Assembly: GCF_008638305.1 (NCBI RefSeq)
Contig: NZ_VTPZ01000005.1
Coordinates: forward strand, 77,444 to 141,443
Direction of reading: 5' to 3'
DNA: 64,000 nucleotides
DNA from: Pseudomonas profundi
GTDB lineage: Bacteria; Pseudomonadota; Gammaproteobacteria; Pseudomonadales; Pseudomonadaceae
Of this stretch, positions 31,376-41,461 are shown in pieces (positions within the stretch are counted from its first letter, which is position 1; each line of letters begins with the position of its first letter). The notes under the pieces are model-generated. The model did not search any database and had not been told where the DNA came from. It saw only the letters and a program-made list of their open reading frames with translations. The position numbers were made by a program, and so were the translations under genes.

Positions 31376-32131
31376 CTATTGCAACTGGGCACGCCAGCCA
31401 ATCCAGCCCTGTGCGTCGGGTTTCCCAAGCATCCCCAGACCGCCTGCTAGCGCGTCCTCCGCGCTTGCGCGAGCCTGAAGGCGTGAATCTATCTGCATTG
31501 CTTGTCCGGGGCGCCAGCGGGCGTCACCGCGCAGTCCAAGCGGCCCGCCCTGATCGCCCAGATTGAAGACCAGCCAATCGTCTTCGCCGGACAACGCTGC
31601 CGTCAGATCCCCGAGTTCCATCGGTCTGGGCAAGCCACCGGCGGCGTTCTGCCAAACCAGCTGGCCCTCCGCCCGACCAACATTCTCGAAATCCTTGAGC
31701 TCGAGCACCGGCACATCAAGCAGCCAGGTTCCACGCAAGACAAAGGGCGCCTTGTTGATAGCCGCCATGCTTGCAGCATCCAGTCGGCCGTTTACCTGTT
31801 CAAGTCTGACCGATCCAAAGCCGAGCTTCATGGTCGCATCGACATGCCCGTTCCGAGGTTGCCAGATCAGATCCAGCGCAATGCGTCCGGTCAACATATG
31901 TCCGGGCTTCCAGTCCCAGTAAAGCGCGCCCTGATCTATGCCGCTCACTTCCATGCGCTGCACATGGCCAGACCACAAGGTCCCTGAGAGGCCATGCAGC
32001 GTCACCTCGGCAGGTAGCTGATTGGATATACGGTTCCAGACGAAGGCTGCCGGCAAGTTCCAGAGAAGACTCAGCAGATAAATGACCACAGCCGCGATCA
32101 AGGTATTCTTCAGGGTCAGCCACTTCAGCAT
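31376..32131 (-). CDS. gspN: Type II secretion protein GspN
   Basis: A 251-residue GspN-family protein with one N-terminal membrane helix (LIAAVVIYLLSLLWNLPAAFVW) and a periplasmic beta-rich domain containing LHGLSGTLWSGHVQRM and WDWKPGHMLTG, typical of the family. GspN is an optional inner-membrane component of unclear role. Its ATG overlaps the gspM TAA by one base. Confidence 0.9.
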   Translation of the reverse strand: MLKWLTLKNTLIAAVVIYLLSLLWNLPAAFVWNRISNQLPAEVTLHGLSGTLWSGHVQRMEVSGIDQGALYWDWKPGHMLTGRIALDLIWQPRNGHVDATMKLGFGSVRLEQVNGRLDAASMAAINKAPFVLRGTWLLDVPVLELKDFENVGRAEGQLVWQNAAGGLPRPMELGDLTAALSGEDDWLVFNLGDQGGPLGLRGDARWRPGQAMQIDSRLQARASAEDALAGGLGMLGKPDAQGWIGWRAQLQ

Positions 32132-32613
32132 TAGCGTGGCTCCACCATCAAACGCGCGGAAACCATTCCAGGGCTGCTGCTTACATCCACCGCCAACTGG
32201 CTTATCTGTAAACCGTGACGATTTTCGAGGTCATTCAGCCAGCCGACCAGCGAATCAAACCCGACCTCTTCAAAAGAAAGCCTCGCCCCGCTTCCTTCCG
32301 GCTGGACACGCCCGAGCGCTTGCTTGATGCCTGCCGCGTTGGCAGAGACTTCTATCAACGTGAGTACTGAACCGCCCGCCCCCGCTGAGGGTTGACTACG
32401 CTGCTGCGCCCCGCGGCGCCGAACCTGATCAGATACTTGCTGCATCCACGCCAGGTCAGTTGAGAGTGCGCCGACCTCCGAGCGCAACTCGGCACGGTTC
32501 GAGGCCAGAGGCTCCCATACCCCCAACCACAGAAACAGCACCACCAGCGCTACCAGTCCTGCCAGCACTATGCGCTGTTCGCGTGGGACCAGTCCTGCCC
32601 ACCAAGCTTTCAT
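32131..32613 (-). CDS. gspM: Type II secretion protein GspM
   Basis: A 160-residue bitopic inner-membrane protein: short cytosolic start MKAWWAGLVPREQRIV, helix LAGLVALVVLFLWLGVW, and a periplasmic ferredoxin-like domain with LTLIEVSANAAG. It pairs with GspL in the assembly platform. It overlaps both neighbours (gspL stop, gspN start). Confidence 0.9.
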   Translation of the reverse strand: MKAWWAGLVPREQRIVLAGLVALVVLFLWLGVWEPLASNRAELRSEVGALSTDLAWMQQVSDQVRRRGAQQRSQPSAGAGGSVLTLIEVSANAAGIKQALGRVQPEGSGARLSFEEVGFDSLVGWLNDLENRHGLQISQLAVDVSSSPGMVSARLMVEPR

Positions 32614-33845
32614 GATTCGCTCCTTTCAACCTTGAGACGCGCCGTGACGCCTTCGGTGCCGGAGTCAGCGCCCTGTAGGGTCTCACGCAGCGCTGGCTTG
32701 GCAGCGAGGTTCGCCCGGATAGTTTCGAGCTCGGCGAACGAGGCCACATGCAACTCTATTTCCATGTCCACTGGTGTGGCCCTGAATTCACGAATCTCTG
32801 CCTTGCCGTCCTTGCTGCTTGCCGCCAGCACTTCATATAACAACCCACCCATGCCACCGTTGCCGCTACTTCCGCCGCCTTCCAGCGCCTCGCGAAATTG
32901 CGTGACCGGATCCACCCGGCGACTGGTGGGCAGTGTCGTATCGAACAGGCTGTTGATCTCGGCCTGCAGACGATCCCGTTCGCGCACCAGCGTCCAGGTT
33001 TCAAGACCGAACTGCGTCGCCAGCACGGCCAGCAGCACCCCGGCAGCAATCATGGTGGTGCGCATCTTGCGCCACGGGGGCGCGGCCATACTCGAGGCGT
33101 AAGGGCCCGTCAGTAAATTGAATACCGGACGCGTATCAGTGGCACGGCGCAGCGCTGGCTCAAGCAATTCCGGCCTTAAATCCGGGCCAGTAATAACCTG
33201 TGTATCCCCGCCCTGATTCAACGCACCCGCCCCAACTCCATACAACTCGAGAATGCGGTCTTCCGGGTCACGATCAGCCAGGCGGCGCTGGAGCCAGAAA
33301 CCAAGCAGGCTCTCCTCCATCATCACCGGTTCCTGATCAGCAGCGGTTACGATGACCAGCGGCATATCGGTCGGCCAGGGAGAGTGCTGAACGCGCAAAA
33401 CCCCGGCCGGTGGCAATTCCGCATGCAGTTCCGACAGCGGCATCAAGGCTTCAAGCCGCCAGCCTGCCTGCTCGAACAGCTCCTGCCAGAACACCATGTT
33501 GGAATGCTCGACCACCGCCGCCGCAACACGGTCATCCGGCCGGCGCGGCCCGGCGGCAAAGTGCAGCTCATCAAGCTCCTGACTGAGGAAGTCTTCCAGG
33601 GCGAACGGCAACGCCGCCCTGACTGCAGAGGCCTTGCGCACGGGAATTCTCACCCGGTACAGCGTCACTGCGGACGGCGGCACCAAGGCGCGCATCCGTT
33701 CCGTCGGGTACTGGTCATGCAACGCCTCGAGCGTGTCATGCCCTGCATCAACCAGACTTCCGTCACGGTCGGTATGCCACCAATGCATTCGAACCGGGCC
33801 CGGACTGTCAGGCTGCAGGTGTTCTGGTAACAAGACTATCAACAT
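32610..33845 (-). CDS. gspL: Type II secretion protein GspL
   Basis: A 411-residue protein linking the GspE ATPase to the inner-membrane platform. A cytosolic actin-like domain (1-260, with YRVRIPVRKASAVRAALPFALEDFL) is followed by a membrane helix (about 270-290) and a periplasmic ferredoxin-like domain. Its stop overlaps the gspM start by 4 bp. It lies 18 nt past gspK. Confidence 0.92.
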   Translation of the reverse strand: MLIVLLPEHLQPDSPGPVRMHWWHTDRDGSLVDAGHDTLEALHDQYPTERMRALVPPSAVTLYRVRIPVRKASAVRAALPFALEDFLSQELDELHFAAGPRRPDDRVAAAVVEHSNMVFWQELFEQAGWRLEALMPLSELHAELPPAGVLRVQHSPWPTDMPLVIVTAADQEPVMMEESLLGFWLQRRLADRDPEDRILELYGVGAGALNQGGDTQVITGPDLRPELLEPALRRATDTRPVFNLLTGPYASSMAAPPWRKMRTTMIAAGVLLAVLATQFGLETWTLVRERDRLQAEINSLFDTTLPTSRRVDPVTQFREALEGGGSSGNGGMGGLLYEVLAASSKDGKAEIREFRATPVDMEIELHVASFAELETIRANLAAKPALRETLQGADSGTEGVTARLKVERSES

Positions 33846-33863
33846 GATCAGATCCGCTTTTCT

Positions 33864-34667
33864 TCAGGGCTCGCAGGCCGTTTGTTCGCGCAGGATGACA
33901 GTGCCGCTGGCAGCATCCAGCGTCGTGCATTGATAAAACCGGCGTTCGCCGAATTCCGCAGTCAGCTGAAGCCGCATGAACCACGGCGCCTCAGCGGAAG
34001 CCCCACGCTCGGCGAAGACTTCCTGCATCAGCTCCGCACTGCGTTCCATGTCGATAGGGCTGGCGGTGCCGGGATAAGCCGTAACGTAAGGAGCCAGCGC
34101 GTGCCAGGCTTCATCAGTCATGCCGGAAACGGCTGTTAATTCCGAAGCCAGCAGCATGCTCCGATTGCCAGACACCCGAGCCGGCTTGGCCAAGCGATAT
34201 ACCGGGTCATCCGTTTCCGGATTCATCCAGTCGCTTACCGCCAGGGCCAGCTCGGCACCGGATGGCATCGTCACACCACTTTCCTGAGAGACCCTGTCAA
34301 CCAGGCGGGCGAAAAAGCCTTGCTCAACTTCGTCAGCCCCCGCCAATGCGTTTATGTTGTAACGGCACTGCATGTTGTCCAACGTTGCCAGCATGCGAAT
34401 TCCATCGACTTCGAAGGGCAGTACCGGTGACAGGCACGTCTCCCATAGGAGTTCGTCCGGCCCCTCGGTTTGTTCCAGCAGCTGCAGCACCATTTTCTCA
34501 GCGCCCATGGTGATATGCCGCGACAGGTCGCGCTCGAATACAGCGCTGGTACGGCGGATATCCGCCTGGCTGCGCAAGGCCATTGCCACGGCCGCGGTGA
34601 CCGACAGGGCCACCACCAACAGCGCAGTGATCAACGCGACCCCTTGCTGATCCGCCCGGGACCTCAT
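33864..34667 (-). CDS. gspK: Type II secretion minor pseudopilin GspK
   Basis: A 267-residue pseudopilin. The prepilin site is QQGVALITALLVVAL; as usual for GspK, Glu at position +5 of the mature protein is absent, which suits its place at the tip of the pseudopilus. The large globular domain has YNINALAG and WMNPETDDP. It overlaps gspJ by ATGA. Confidence 0.93.
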   Translation of the reverse strand: MRSRADQQGVALITALLVVALSVTAAVAMALRSQADIRRTSAVFERDLSRHITMGAEKMVLQLLEQTEGPDELLWETCLSPVLPFEVDGIRMLATLDNMQCRYNINALAGADEVEQGFFARLVDRVSQESGVTMPSGAELALAVSDWMNPETDDPVYRLAKPARVSGNRSMLLASELTAVSGMTDEAWHALAPYVTAYPGTASPIDMERSAELMQEVFAERGASAEAPWFMRLQLTAEFGERRFYQCTTLDAASGTVILREQTACEP

Positions 34668-35290
34668 AGCCCCACCGCCATCAATCGACGAATCACGCCC
34701 AGACCGGGGAGGTCGATCACCACTTCGACAGCCATGGGTAATGCGCTACTTTCTTCGTCTGCATCGGCCGGCGGCCAGGACTCGAGTCGCTCCAGCCCCG
34801 AAGGCGTGCGCACCACGAACAGAAATCCACTCTCCACGCCGAGCCTTTCGTCTTCGCCCACCAGCTCGGCAAATGGCCGGGTGCGCATGCTGTCAGGATC
34901 GACTACGTCCAGACCATCCCACATGCGGCGTTCCAGCCCGCGCTCAGTTATCTCCCAGGCAGTACGGCGCAGCCGATGATCGCCTCCCGCGCCGGCCCGG
35001 ACCAGCTCGAGCAATGTCTCGTCACCACCTGGTCGCAAGCGAAGTGGCGGCAGCCGATCCCCAAATTCATCGCGCGATTCGATGTCGACCAACTGCGCCA
35101 GATCACGCTCCAGTACGCTCAATGTAACCTGTAGATCCGCCAGTTTTTGCGCCTGGATTCGAGTGATGTGATCGGCATCAAGAACAGCGCGCAAGCCTTG
35201 GTATGCAACCAGGCTCATGATCGCAAACACGACCATGGCGATGAGCATCTCGAGCAGGGTGAAACCACCCTCGCTTCGCCGGCCATTCAT
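34664..35290 (-). CDS. gspJ: Type II secretion minor pseudopilin GspJ
   Basis: A 208-residue pseudopilin with prepilin site GGFTLLEMLIAMVVFA (Glu+5 present). I start at MNGRRSEGGFTLLEM (ATG 35290), which overlaps the gspI stop by ATGA; the frame stays open upstream inside gspI but that part is not a leader peptide. GspI, J and K form the tip complex. Confidence 0.93.
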   Translation of the reverse strand: MNGRRSEGGFTLLEMLIAMVVFAIMSLVAYQGLRAVLDADHITRIQAQKLADLQVTLSVLERDLAQLVDIESRDEFGDRLPPLRLRPGGDETLLELVRAGAGGDHRLRRTAWEITERGLERRMWDGLDVVDPDSMRTRPFAELVGEDERLGVESGFLFVVRTPSGLERLESWPPADADEESSALPMAVEVVIDLPGLGVIRRLMAVGL

Positions 35291-35679
35291 GGCAGTACAA
35301 ATCCGCTGACTGAGGCACGCTGATGCGTCTCCCCCCGCTCCGCCAACCACAGACGGATGTCGATACGCTGAACCGGGGGCAAGGGGATAGGAGAATCTGG
35401 TGTGAATGCACCAATTTCTATCTTGTACGCGAATTGATAGGGCCCCATTTCTACCTCGCCCGAGCGTTTGCTGTCGGACAGCGGTCGCATGCCCGTTTCA
35501 TATTCAGCCAAGAGATTCTGGCCGGCCCAATGGGCAAGCGTCCGTTCCTGAAGGTATGCCGTATTGCGCGCATGGTCCGCACCGCCCTTCACCAACGCAC
35601 CCAGGGCAACCCCGAGAATCGCCAGCGCAACCAGTACCTCCAGCAGGGTGAAGCCGCGATTACTCTTCCTCGAGCTCAT
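35287..35679 (-). CDS. gspI: Type II secretion minor pseudopilin GspI
   Basis: A 130-residue pseudopilin with prepilin site NRGFTLLEVLVALAILG and the conserved NxxAE-like block HWAGQNLLAEYE. It overlaps gspH by 20 bp and gspJ by 4 bp. Confidence 0.93.
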   Translation of the reverse strand: MSSRKSNRGFTLLEVLVALAILGVALGALVKGGADHARNTAYLQERTLAHWAGQNLLAEYETGMRPLSDSKRSGEVEMGPYQFAYKIEIGAFTPDSPIPLPPVQRIDIRLWLAERGETHQRASVSGFVLP

Positions 35680-36202
35680 TAAGCACCTCGACGCTGCCTT
35701 CCAGGCCCACTCTGATATACCGCTCCAGTTGGTTGCCGGGAATCCTCAAAGTAATGATCGCGGGCGTCATCTCACCCGTTGCGCCTAGCCGTATATGGGG
35801 CTCCCAGCCATTGGTCTGACGCAGCCCCCGCCGTTCACCTTCGATCTCAAGGTCCAACTCGATCAATCCTTGCTCCAGTTGCCGAGGGCCGAGCTGAGGG
35901 TCCCGCACCGGCTGCCACTCGCGCGTGGCATCGTCCAGAATCATCAGCTCAAGAAAGCTGTATGCATCATGACGAAGGCCTAACGCCCGGTCCGCCTCCC
36001 CTGTTATCAACAATTCATCGCGCGCCAGCCGCAACGCCCCGGCAAGTCGCTCGGCCTCGGTTCGCAGTTTGCGCTCCGCGCCATCACCCACCGAGAGCGT
36101 CGCCAGGCTGGCTACAACCCCGACCAGCACCAGCACAACCAGCAATTCCATCAAGGTAAAGCCGTACTGCCTTTGCCGCCAAGAATGCCGGTGTTGGTAC
36201 AT
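35660..36202 (-). CDS. gspH: Type II secretion minor pseudopilin GspH
   Basis: A 180-residue pseudopilin: a 13-residue leader, prepilin site YGFTLMELLVVLVLVGVVAS and a small globular domain. It begins 2 nt past gspG. Confidence 0.92.
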   Translation of the reverse strand: MYQHRHSWRQRQYGFTLMELLVVLVLVGVVASLATLSVGDGAERKLRTEAERLAGALRLARDELLITGEADRALGLRHDAYSFLELMILDDATREWQPVRDPQLGPRQLEQGLIELDLEIEGERRGLRQTNGWEPHIRLGATGEMTPAIITLRIPGNQLERYIRVGLEGSVEVLNELEEE

Positions 36203-36204
36203 GT

Positions 36205-36672
36205 TCAGCGCCGCTCGTCCTGTTCGGGATCCCAGTTCCCGATGTCAGCGTTGGAGTCTTCACCCCCGGGGCGGCCGTCTGCGCCGAGACTGAACAGATC
36301 GTACTCCCGGTCGCCACGACCTGGGCGACGATACTGGTATTCACGACCCCACGGATCCTTCTGCAAACGGTCGATGTAGCCACCTGTACGCCAGTTTCGT
36401 GCGGTCGCGTCACCTGATGGCCGGGTTACCAACGCATTCAGGCCCTGCTCGGTGGTCGGGTAGTTGAAATTGTCGAGACGGTAAAGGTTCAGTGCACTTT
36501 CCAGCGCACGTATATCGTTTTCAGCTTTGGTAACACGCGCCTGGTCGGGACGATCCATGACGCGCGGGACGACGACTGCCGCCAGAATCCCGAGAATTAC
36601 GACCACCACCATGACCTCGATCAGGGTGAAACCGCGCTGTAGCGCTCTTGTGTTTTTCATAGTCTTGAGCAT
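36205..36672 (-). CDS. gspG: Type II secretion major pseudopilin GspG
   Basis: A 155-residue major pseudopilin with prepilin site RGFTLIEVMVVVVILGILAA and the calcium-binding C-terminal loop DLFSLGADGRPGGED. YPTTEQGLNALV and DPWGREYQY are family blocks. I start at MLKTMKNT (ATG 36672), one base past the gspF stop; an ATG at 36660 giving MKNTRALQRG is equally possible. It is the pilus subunit pushed by the GspE motor. Confidence 0.94.
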   Translation of the reverse strand: MLKTMKNTRALQRGFTLIEVMVVVVILGILAAVVVPRVMDRPDQARVTKAENDIRALESALNLYRLDNFNYPTTEQGLNALVTRPSGDATARNWRTGGYIDRLQKDPWGREYQYRRPGRGDREYDLFSLGADGRPGGEDSNADIGNWDPEQDERR

Positions 36673-36673
36673 G

Positions 36674-37885
36674 TCAGTTAACCAGTTGATTGAGTTCGAA
36701 GATCGGCAGAAGAATGGCCAGTACAATGATCAGTACTACGCCGCCCATCGCCAGAATCAGCAGGGGTTCGAAAACGCCCATCACGATTGCTATACGCGCC
36801 TCCAGTTCGCGTTCCTGTGTTTCGGCTGCCCTTTCCAGCATCTGGTCCAGCGTGCCGCTGCTTTCGCCACTCTTGATCAGGCTCAGCGTCATGGGTGGGA
36901 AGTATCCGCTTCGCTCCAGCGATGCGCCCACCCCGGCGCCTTCCCTGACCCGCTTCGCCGCATCACTGACGGCGTCGCGCATAGGTACATTGGAAATCAC
37001 GCTGGCGCTCATATTCAAGGCCTCGAGTAGCGGAACACCGCTGCCGGCCAGGATATTCAGGGTTCGAGCGAAACGGGCCGTATTCAGGCCGCGGATCAGG
37101 CGCCCAAGCAAAGGTAACCGGAGCAACCAGGCATGCCAGCGATACAATGCCTTGGGTCGCTTGAGTACTTCCTTGGCGGCAAAGTAGGCAGCGACCATCC
37201 CTATCGCCATCACCAGCCCCCAGTTACGCAGGGCATCGCTGGTAGCGATCAGCGCGCGGGTCAGCCAGGGCAGCTGTTGATTCATGCCGGTAAAGACCTG
37301 CACCACCTCGGGTACTACGTAGGTGAGCAGCGCAACGGTCACCAACAAGGCAACCACGGTAAGTACCCCAGGGTAAAACATGGCCAGCTGAATCTTCTGA
37401 CGCATCGCATTCTGCGCTTCAACGTTGTCCGCAAGGCGCTCCAGAACCAGGTCCAGGCGGCCAGCCGATTCCCCCGCAGCGATCGTGGTTCGATAAATCG
37501 ATGGAAATACCGAAGGAAACTCCCCCAGCGCATGCGCCAGCGGCAGCCCTTCCATGACCCGGGTGCGCACGGCGGACAAGGTCGATTTGACCTTCGGCGT
37601 TTCGCTTTGCCGGGCCACGGTGCCTAGTACTTCTTCGATGGGCATACCGGCCCGGGCCAGCGTTGCCATCTGTCGTGTTGCAAGCGCCAGTTCCAGGGGT
37701 TTCACCCGCGGCTGGAATACCGGCATGCGCAGTGCAGCGTGACGCTCCGCTACCTGATGCACCGACATCGGCATCAATCCCTGGTCACGCAACCGGCCAC
37801 GTACCTGGCGGCTGGAATCGCCCTCCTCCACACCTTTACGGGTCTTGCCCGCCTGGTCCAACGCTACATATTCGAAAGCAGGCAT
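36674..37885 (-). CDS. gspF: Type II secretion inner-membrane protein GspF
   Basis: A 403-residue platform protein with two GspF domains and three membrane helices (for example VALLVTVALLTYVVPEV and the C-terminal LLILAMGGVVLIIVLAILLPIF). It begins MPAFEYVALDQAGKTRKGV, typical of the family, and has MLERAAETQERELEARI. It follows gspE by 2 nt. Confidence 0.95.
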   Translation of the reverse strand: MPAFEYVALDQAGKTRKGVEEGDSSRQVRGRLRDQGLMPMSVHQVAERHAALRMPVFQPRVKPLELALATRQMATLARAGMPIEEVLGTVARQSETPKVKSTLSAVRTRVMEGLPLAHALGEFPSVFPSIYRTTIAAGESAGRLDLVLERLADNVEAQNAMRQKIQLAMFYPGVLTVVALLVTVALLTYVVPEVVQVFTGMNQQLPWLTRALIATSDALRNWGLVMAIGMVAAYFAAKEVLKRPKALYRWHAWLLRLPLLGRLIRGLNTARFARTLNILAGSGVPLLEALNMSASVISNVPMRDAVSDAAKRVREGAGVGASLERSGYFPPMTLSLIKSGESSGTLDQMLERAAETQERELEARIAIVMGVFEPLLILAMGGVVLIIVLAILLPIFELNQLVN

Positions 37886-37887
37886 GT

Positions 37888-39405
37888 TCAGTCCTCCCTG
37901 GTGACGCGAAGAACTTCTTCCAGCGTGGTGTCGCCCATCAATACGCGACGCAGGCCATCCTGGCGAATGCCGAGTTGCTCGATACGCGCATGCCTGACCA
38001 TCGCCTGCTCGCTGGCGCCATCATGAATCAGGCCACGCAGGGTATCGTCGATTTCGATAAGCTCGTAGATACCGGTCCGCCCCTTGTACCCGCTTTGATT
38101 GCACGCAGCACAAGCGCCCGGGCGGTACAAGGTGGGTGGATTAGCCGGATCAACGTTCATCAGTTTGCATTCACTCGCCGTGGCGATATGCGGCGTACGA
38201 CACGAGGGACACAGAGTTCGCACCAGCCGCTGCGCGAGGACGCCGTTAAGCGTGGATGACAACAGAAACGGCTCGATGCCCATGTCACGCAGACGCGTTA
38301 TCGCGCCCACAGCGGTGTTGGTATGCAAGGTCGAGAACACCAGGTGCCCAGTCAAACTGGCCTGAATGGCGATCTGCACGGTCTCGATGTCGCGGATCTC
38401 ACCGACCATCACAACATCAGGATCCTGACGCAGAATGGCGCGTAGGCCGCGGGCAAAGGTCATATCCACCTTGGAATTGATCTGGGTCTGGCCAATCCCG
38501 TCCAGATAGTATTCGATCGGATCTTCTACCGTCAGGATATTGCGGGTGCGGTCGTTGAGGCGCATCAAGGCCGAGTACAGGGTTGTGGTTTTACCCGAGC
38601 CGGTCGGACCCGTTACCAGCACGATGCCGTGGGGCTTGTTAACCACACGCTCCATCGCTTCGTAATGCTGTTCACACATCCCCAGGTGACGCAGCTCGAG
38701 ACGTCCAGCCTGCTTGTCCAGCAAACGAAGAACGACCCGCTCTCCGTGGCCCGAAGGCAGGGTGGAAACCCGCACGTCCACGGCACGACCCACCAGTTTC
38801 AAACCTATGCGACCATCCTGCGGCAACCGTTTTTCGGCGATATCCAGTTTTGCCATGACCTTGATACGCGACACAATTACCGGCGCCAATGCGCGGGGCG
38901 GCTCCAGCACTTCGCGTAGCACACCATCGACGCGCAGACGAATCGACAAGCGATTCTCGAAGGGTTCGATATGAATATCCGACGCGTTTTCCTTCACGGC
39001 CTCGGAGAGCAAGGCGTTGATCAGACGGATGATCGGCGCTTCGTCCTGGGATTCGAGCAAATCCTCGGGCTCAGCCAGCGACTGAGCGACCGACATCAGA
39101 TCACCGTCATCCAGACCTTCAACAAGCTGCATGGCATCGTTTGCCGAGCGCTCATAGCGGTCTCGCAAGCGAGCGGCGAAGGCGTCATCATCAAGCATCA
39201 GGGGACGCAGCGGGTGCCCCGAACGGCGGCGCAGCTCCAGCAATGCCTGCGGATCACAATCCGAACGTACGAACACATCGAGCAAACCGTCCTGGAGATT
39301 TCCGGTAAGCACACCGAAACGACGGGCAAAGCGATACCCCGTTTCGGCCTGCTGGCCGGGATCTGCAATGGCATCGCTGATATCGCTGATTTCGCTTTCG
39401 CTCAT
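37888..39405 (-). CDS. gspE: Type II secretion ATPase GspE
   Basis: A 505-residue motor ATPase. An N-terminal N1/N2 domain binds GspL; the core has Walker A GPTGSGKT (266-273), the Asp box [14 protein letters not shown] and the Walker B-type [10 protein letters not shown]; a zinc site with two CxxC pairs (CPSC and CAAC) follows at about 397-430. It begins 10 nt past gspD. Confidence 0.96.
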   Translation of the reverse strand: MSESEISDISDAIADPGQQAETGYRFARRFGVLTGNLQDGLLDVFVRSDCDPQALLELRRRSGHPLRPLMLDDDAFAARLRDRYERSANDAMQLVEGLDDGDLMSVAQSLAEPEDLLESQDEAPIIRLINALLSEAVKENASDIHIEPFENRLSIRLRVDGVLREVLEPPRALAPVIVSRIKVMAKLDIAEKRLPQDGRIGLKLVGRAVDVRVSTLPSGHGERVVLRLLDKQAGRLELRHLGMCEQHYEAMERVVNKPHGIVLVTGPTGSGKTTTLYSALMRLNDRTRNILTVEDPIEYYLDGIGQTQINSKVDMTFARGLRAILRQDPDVVMVGEIRDIETVQIAIQASLTGHLVFSTLHTNTAVGAITRLRDMGIEPFLLSSTLNGVLAQRLVRTLCPSCRTPHIATASECKLMNVDPANPPTLYRPGACAACNQSGYKGRTGIYELIEIDDTLRGLIHDGASEQAMVRHARIEQLGIRQDGLRRVLMGDTTLEEVLRVTRED

Positions 39406-39415
39406 GTCAGCCGCC

Positions 39416-41455
39416 TCAATTCACTTTCGGAGGAGCAGGAATAGCCGTCTTGACAGGCACGCCGCCCTGGGCTGCGTTTTCGAACGGCGGTGGCAGGCTC
39501 AACAGATAGTTCCAGTCGGGCAATACCGGCATGCTATCGCTGGGCAGCATGCGGTCGCCGCGTTCCTGTTCCTTGAGCTGCTGGTCACGAATATAAGTAT
39601 ATTTCGAGTGAGTCACGCTTTCTGCTACAGCGGTATCACGGATGATGACCGGCCGCAGAAAAACCATCAGGTTACGCTTTTCCAGACGCCCTGTGTCATA
39701 CCGGAACAACCGGCCCAGGCCAGGAATATCACCCAGCCCCGGTACCTTGTCGCGGGTCTCGACCATCTGGTCGTCAATCAATCCGCCAAGAACGATGAGT
39801 TCGTTATCGTCCACCATCACGGTAGTGGTCAGGCTGCGCTTGTTGGTAATGATGTCAGCTGCACCGCTTGCACCCTGCGCAATCTGTGACACCTCCTGCG
39901 CGATTTCGAGACGCACCGCATTACCTTCATTGATCTGCGGCCTGATTTTCAGCTTGATACCCACGTCCTGCCGCTCGATGGTGTCGAACGCCTGACCTGA
40001 ATCTTCAACCGATCGCCCGACGATGAACGGAACGTTCTGGCCGACAACGATCTCGGCTTCCTCGTTGTCCAGCGTCAACAGACTGGGCGTAGACAGAATG
40101 TTACTCGAGCTATCGCCCTGCAGCGCGTTGACCAACATGGCGATCTGGGTACTGCCTATATTACCGGCGGCACCGAAGGTAGCCCCATCGGCCAGCGAAG
40201 GCGGCGTGGTGACATCGCCCTCAAGGAAATTGTTGACCCCTGCGGCAAGGTTGACGATACCGCGGCCGCCGCGATTGAAATTGATAATACCGACACCGCC
40301 GTTATCGTTCCCAATACCCCACTGCACGCCGAGCTCCTTGGCGCGATCGTAGGAAACCTCGGCGATCACCGCTTCGACCAGAACCTGGGCTCGGCGAATG
40401 TCCAGTTGAGTGATGATGCCGGACAGGTCGCGGGTCAGCTCCGCAGGACCGAATATCACTACCGAATTGGTGCTTTCGTGCGCCTGAATACGCACCTTGG
40501 ACTCGTCCATGCTACTCATGCTACCGGCAGCGCCATCTTCGCTGGTTTGCACGTTATTTCGATCACGTCCCTCGGCGATCCCACGAAGCAGTTCAGCCAC
40601 ATCTTCCGCCTTCGCATATCGCAGATAGTGCACCTGGCTATTGCCGCTATCGCCCGGCACGTCCATCTGATAGACCATCTTGCGCAGTGACGCTCGACGA
40701 GCCGCTTCCCCTCGCAGAATGATGGTATTGGTTCGCTCGTCAGCAATGATTCGAGTGCGTTTGTTGAACTCATCGCCGCTGTTATCGCCCTCAAGGCCCT
40801 GCACCATCCGCATGATGTCGGCTGCCGCAGCATGCTCCAGAGGGATGATTTCAAAATCATCCATCGACTCCCGATCGATTCGATGGATAAGCCCTTCGAT
40901 ACGCCGTACGTTCGCTGCCGTATCGGCGATCACCAGGGTATTCGATTCGGCTGCGGCGGCCAGATGCCCGCCTTTCGGGACCAATGGCCGCAGAATTCTC
41001 ACCAGCTGGCCGGCATTGATGTGCTTGACGCTGATGACGTGAGTGATGACTTCGTCGCCGCGGCTGTCTTCATTCAATCCGGCGACCTCGTTCTCCTTCG
41101 CCTGCACCTCGGGCACGATCCGGACAACCCCTTCGGAACCTTCCACCGCAGCGAAACCGTAGGATTTCAGCACACCGAGAAACAGATCGTACAGCTCGCC
41201 CCGGCGGACCGGTTTACCCGACACCACATTTACCTGGCCACGAACGCGCGGATCAACAATGAAGTTGATACCGGTTTCCAGGCTCACTATCTCGATCAGT
41301 CCATTGATATCCGCGTCACGCAGATTCAACACCAGTTCCTCATTGGGGTTACCCACTGGGCTATCCGGCGACTGCGCAGCAATGGACGAAGCCAGCAAAC
41401 TCAGACTCAATGCCACGGGAAGGGTATAACGGTTAAATGAGAACAACGTCGGCAT
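39416..41455 (-). CDS. gspD: Type II secretion secretin GspD
   Basis: A 679-residue outer-membrane secretin. A signal peptide is followed by N0 (with [18 protein letters not shown]), three N1-N3 ring domains and the secretin core with [19 protein letters not shown] and [15 protein letters not shown]. The C-terminus lacks an obvious long S-domain, so pilotin use is uncertain. It lies 6 nt past gspC. Confidence 0.96.
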   Translation of the reverse strand: MPTLFSFNRYTLPVALSLSLLASSIAAQSPDSPVGNPNEELVLNLRDADINGLIEIVSLETGINFIVDPRVRGQVNVVSGKPVRRGELYDLFLGVLKSYGFAAVEGSEGVVRIVPEVQAKENEVAGLNEDSRGDEVITHVISVKHINAGQLVRILRPLVPKGGHLAAAAESNTLVIADTAANVRRIEGLIHRIDRESMDDFEIIPLEHAAAADIMRMVQGLEGDNSGDEFNKRTRIIADERTNTIILRGEAARRASLRKMVYQMDVPGDSGNSQVHYLRYAKAEDVAELLRGIAEGRDRNNVQTSEDGAAGSMSSMDESKVRIQAHESTNSVVIFGPAELTRDLSGIITQLDIRRAQVLVEAVIAEVSYDRAKELGVQWGIGNDNGGVGIINFNRGGRGIVNLAAGVNNFLEGDVTTPPSLADGATFGAAGNIGSTQIAMLVNALQGDSSSNILSTPSLLTLDNEEAEIVVGQNVPFIVGRSVEDSGQAFDTIERQDVGIKLKIRPQINEGNAVRLEIAQEVSQIAQGASGAADIITNKRSLTTTVMVDDNELIVLGGLIDDQMVETRDKVPGLGDIPGLGRLFRYDTGRLEKRNLMVFLRPVIIRDTAVAESVTHSKYTYIRDQQLKEQERGDRMLPSDSMPVLPDWNYLLSLPPPFENAAQGGVPVKTAIPAPPKVN

Positions 41456-41461
41456 CGTGTC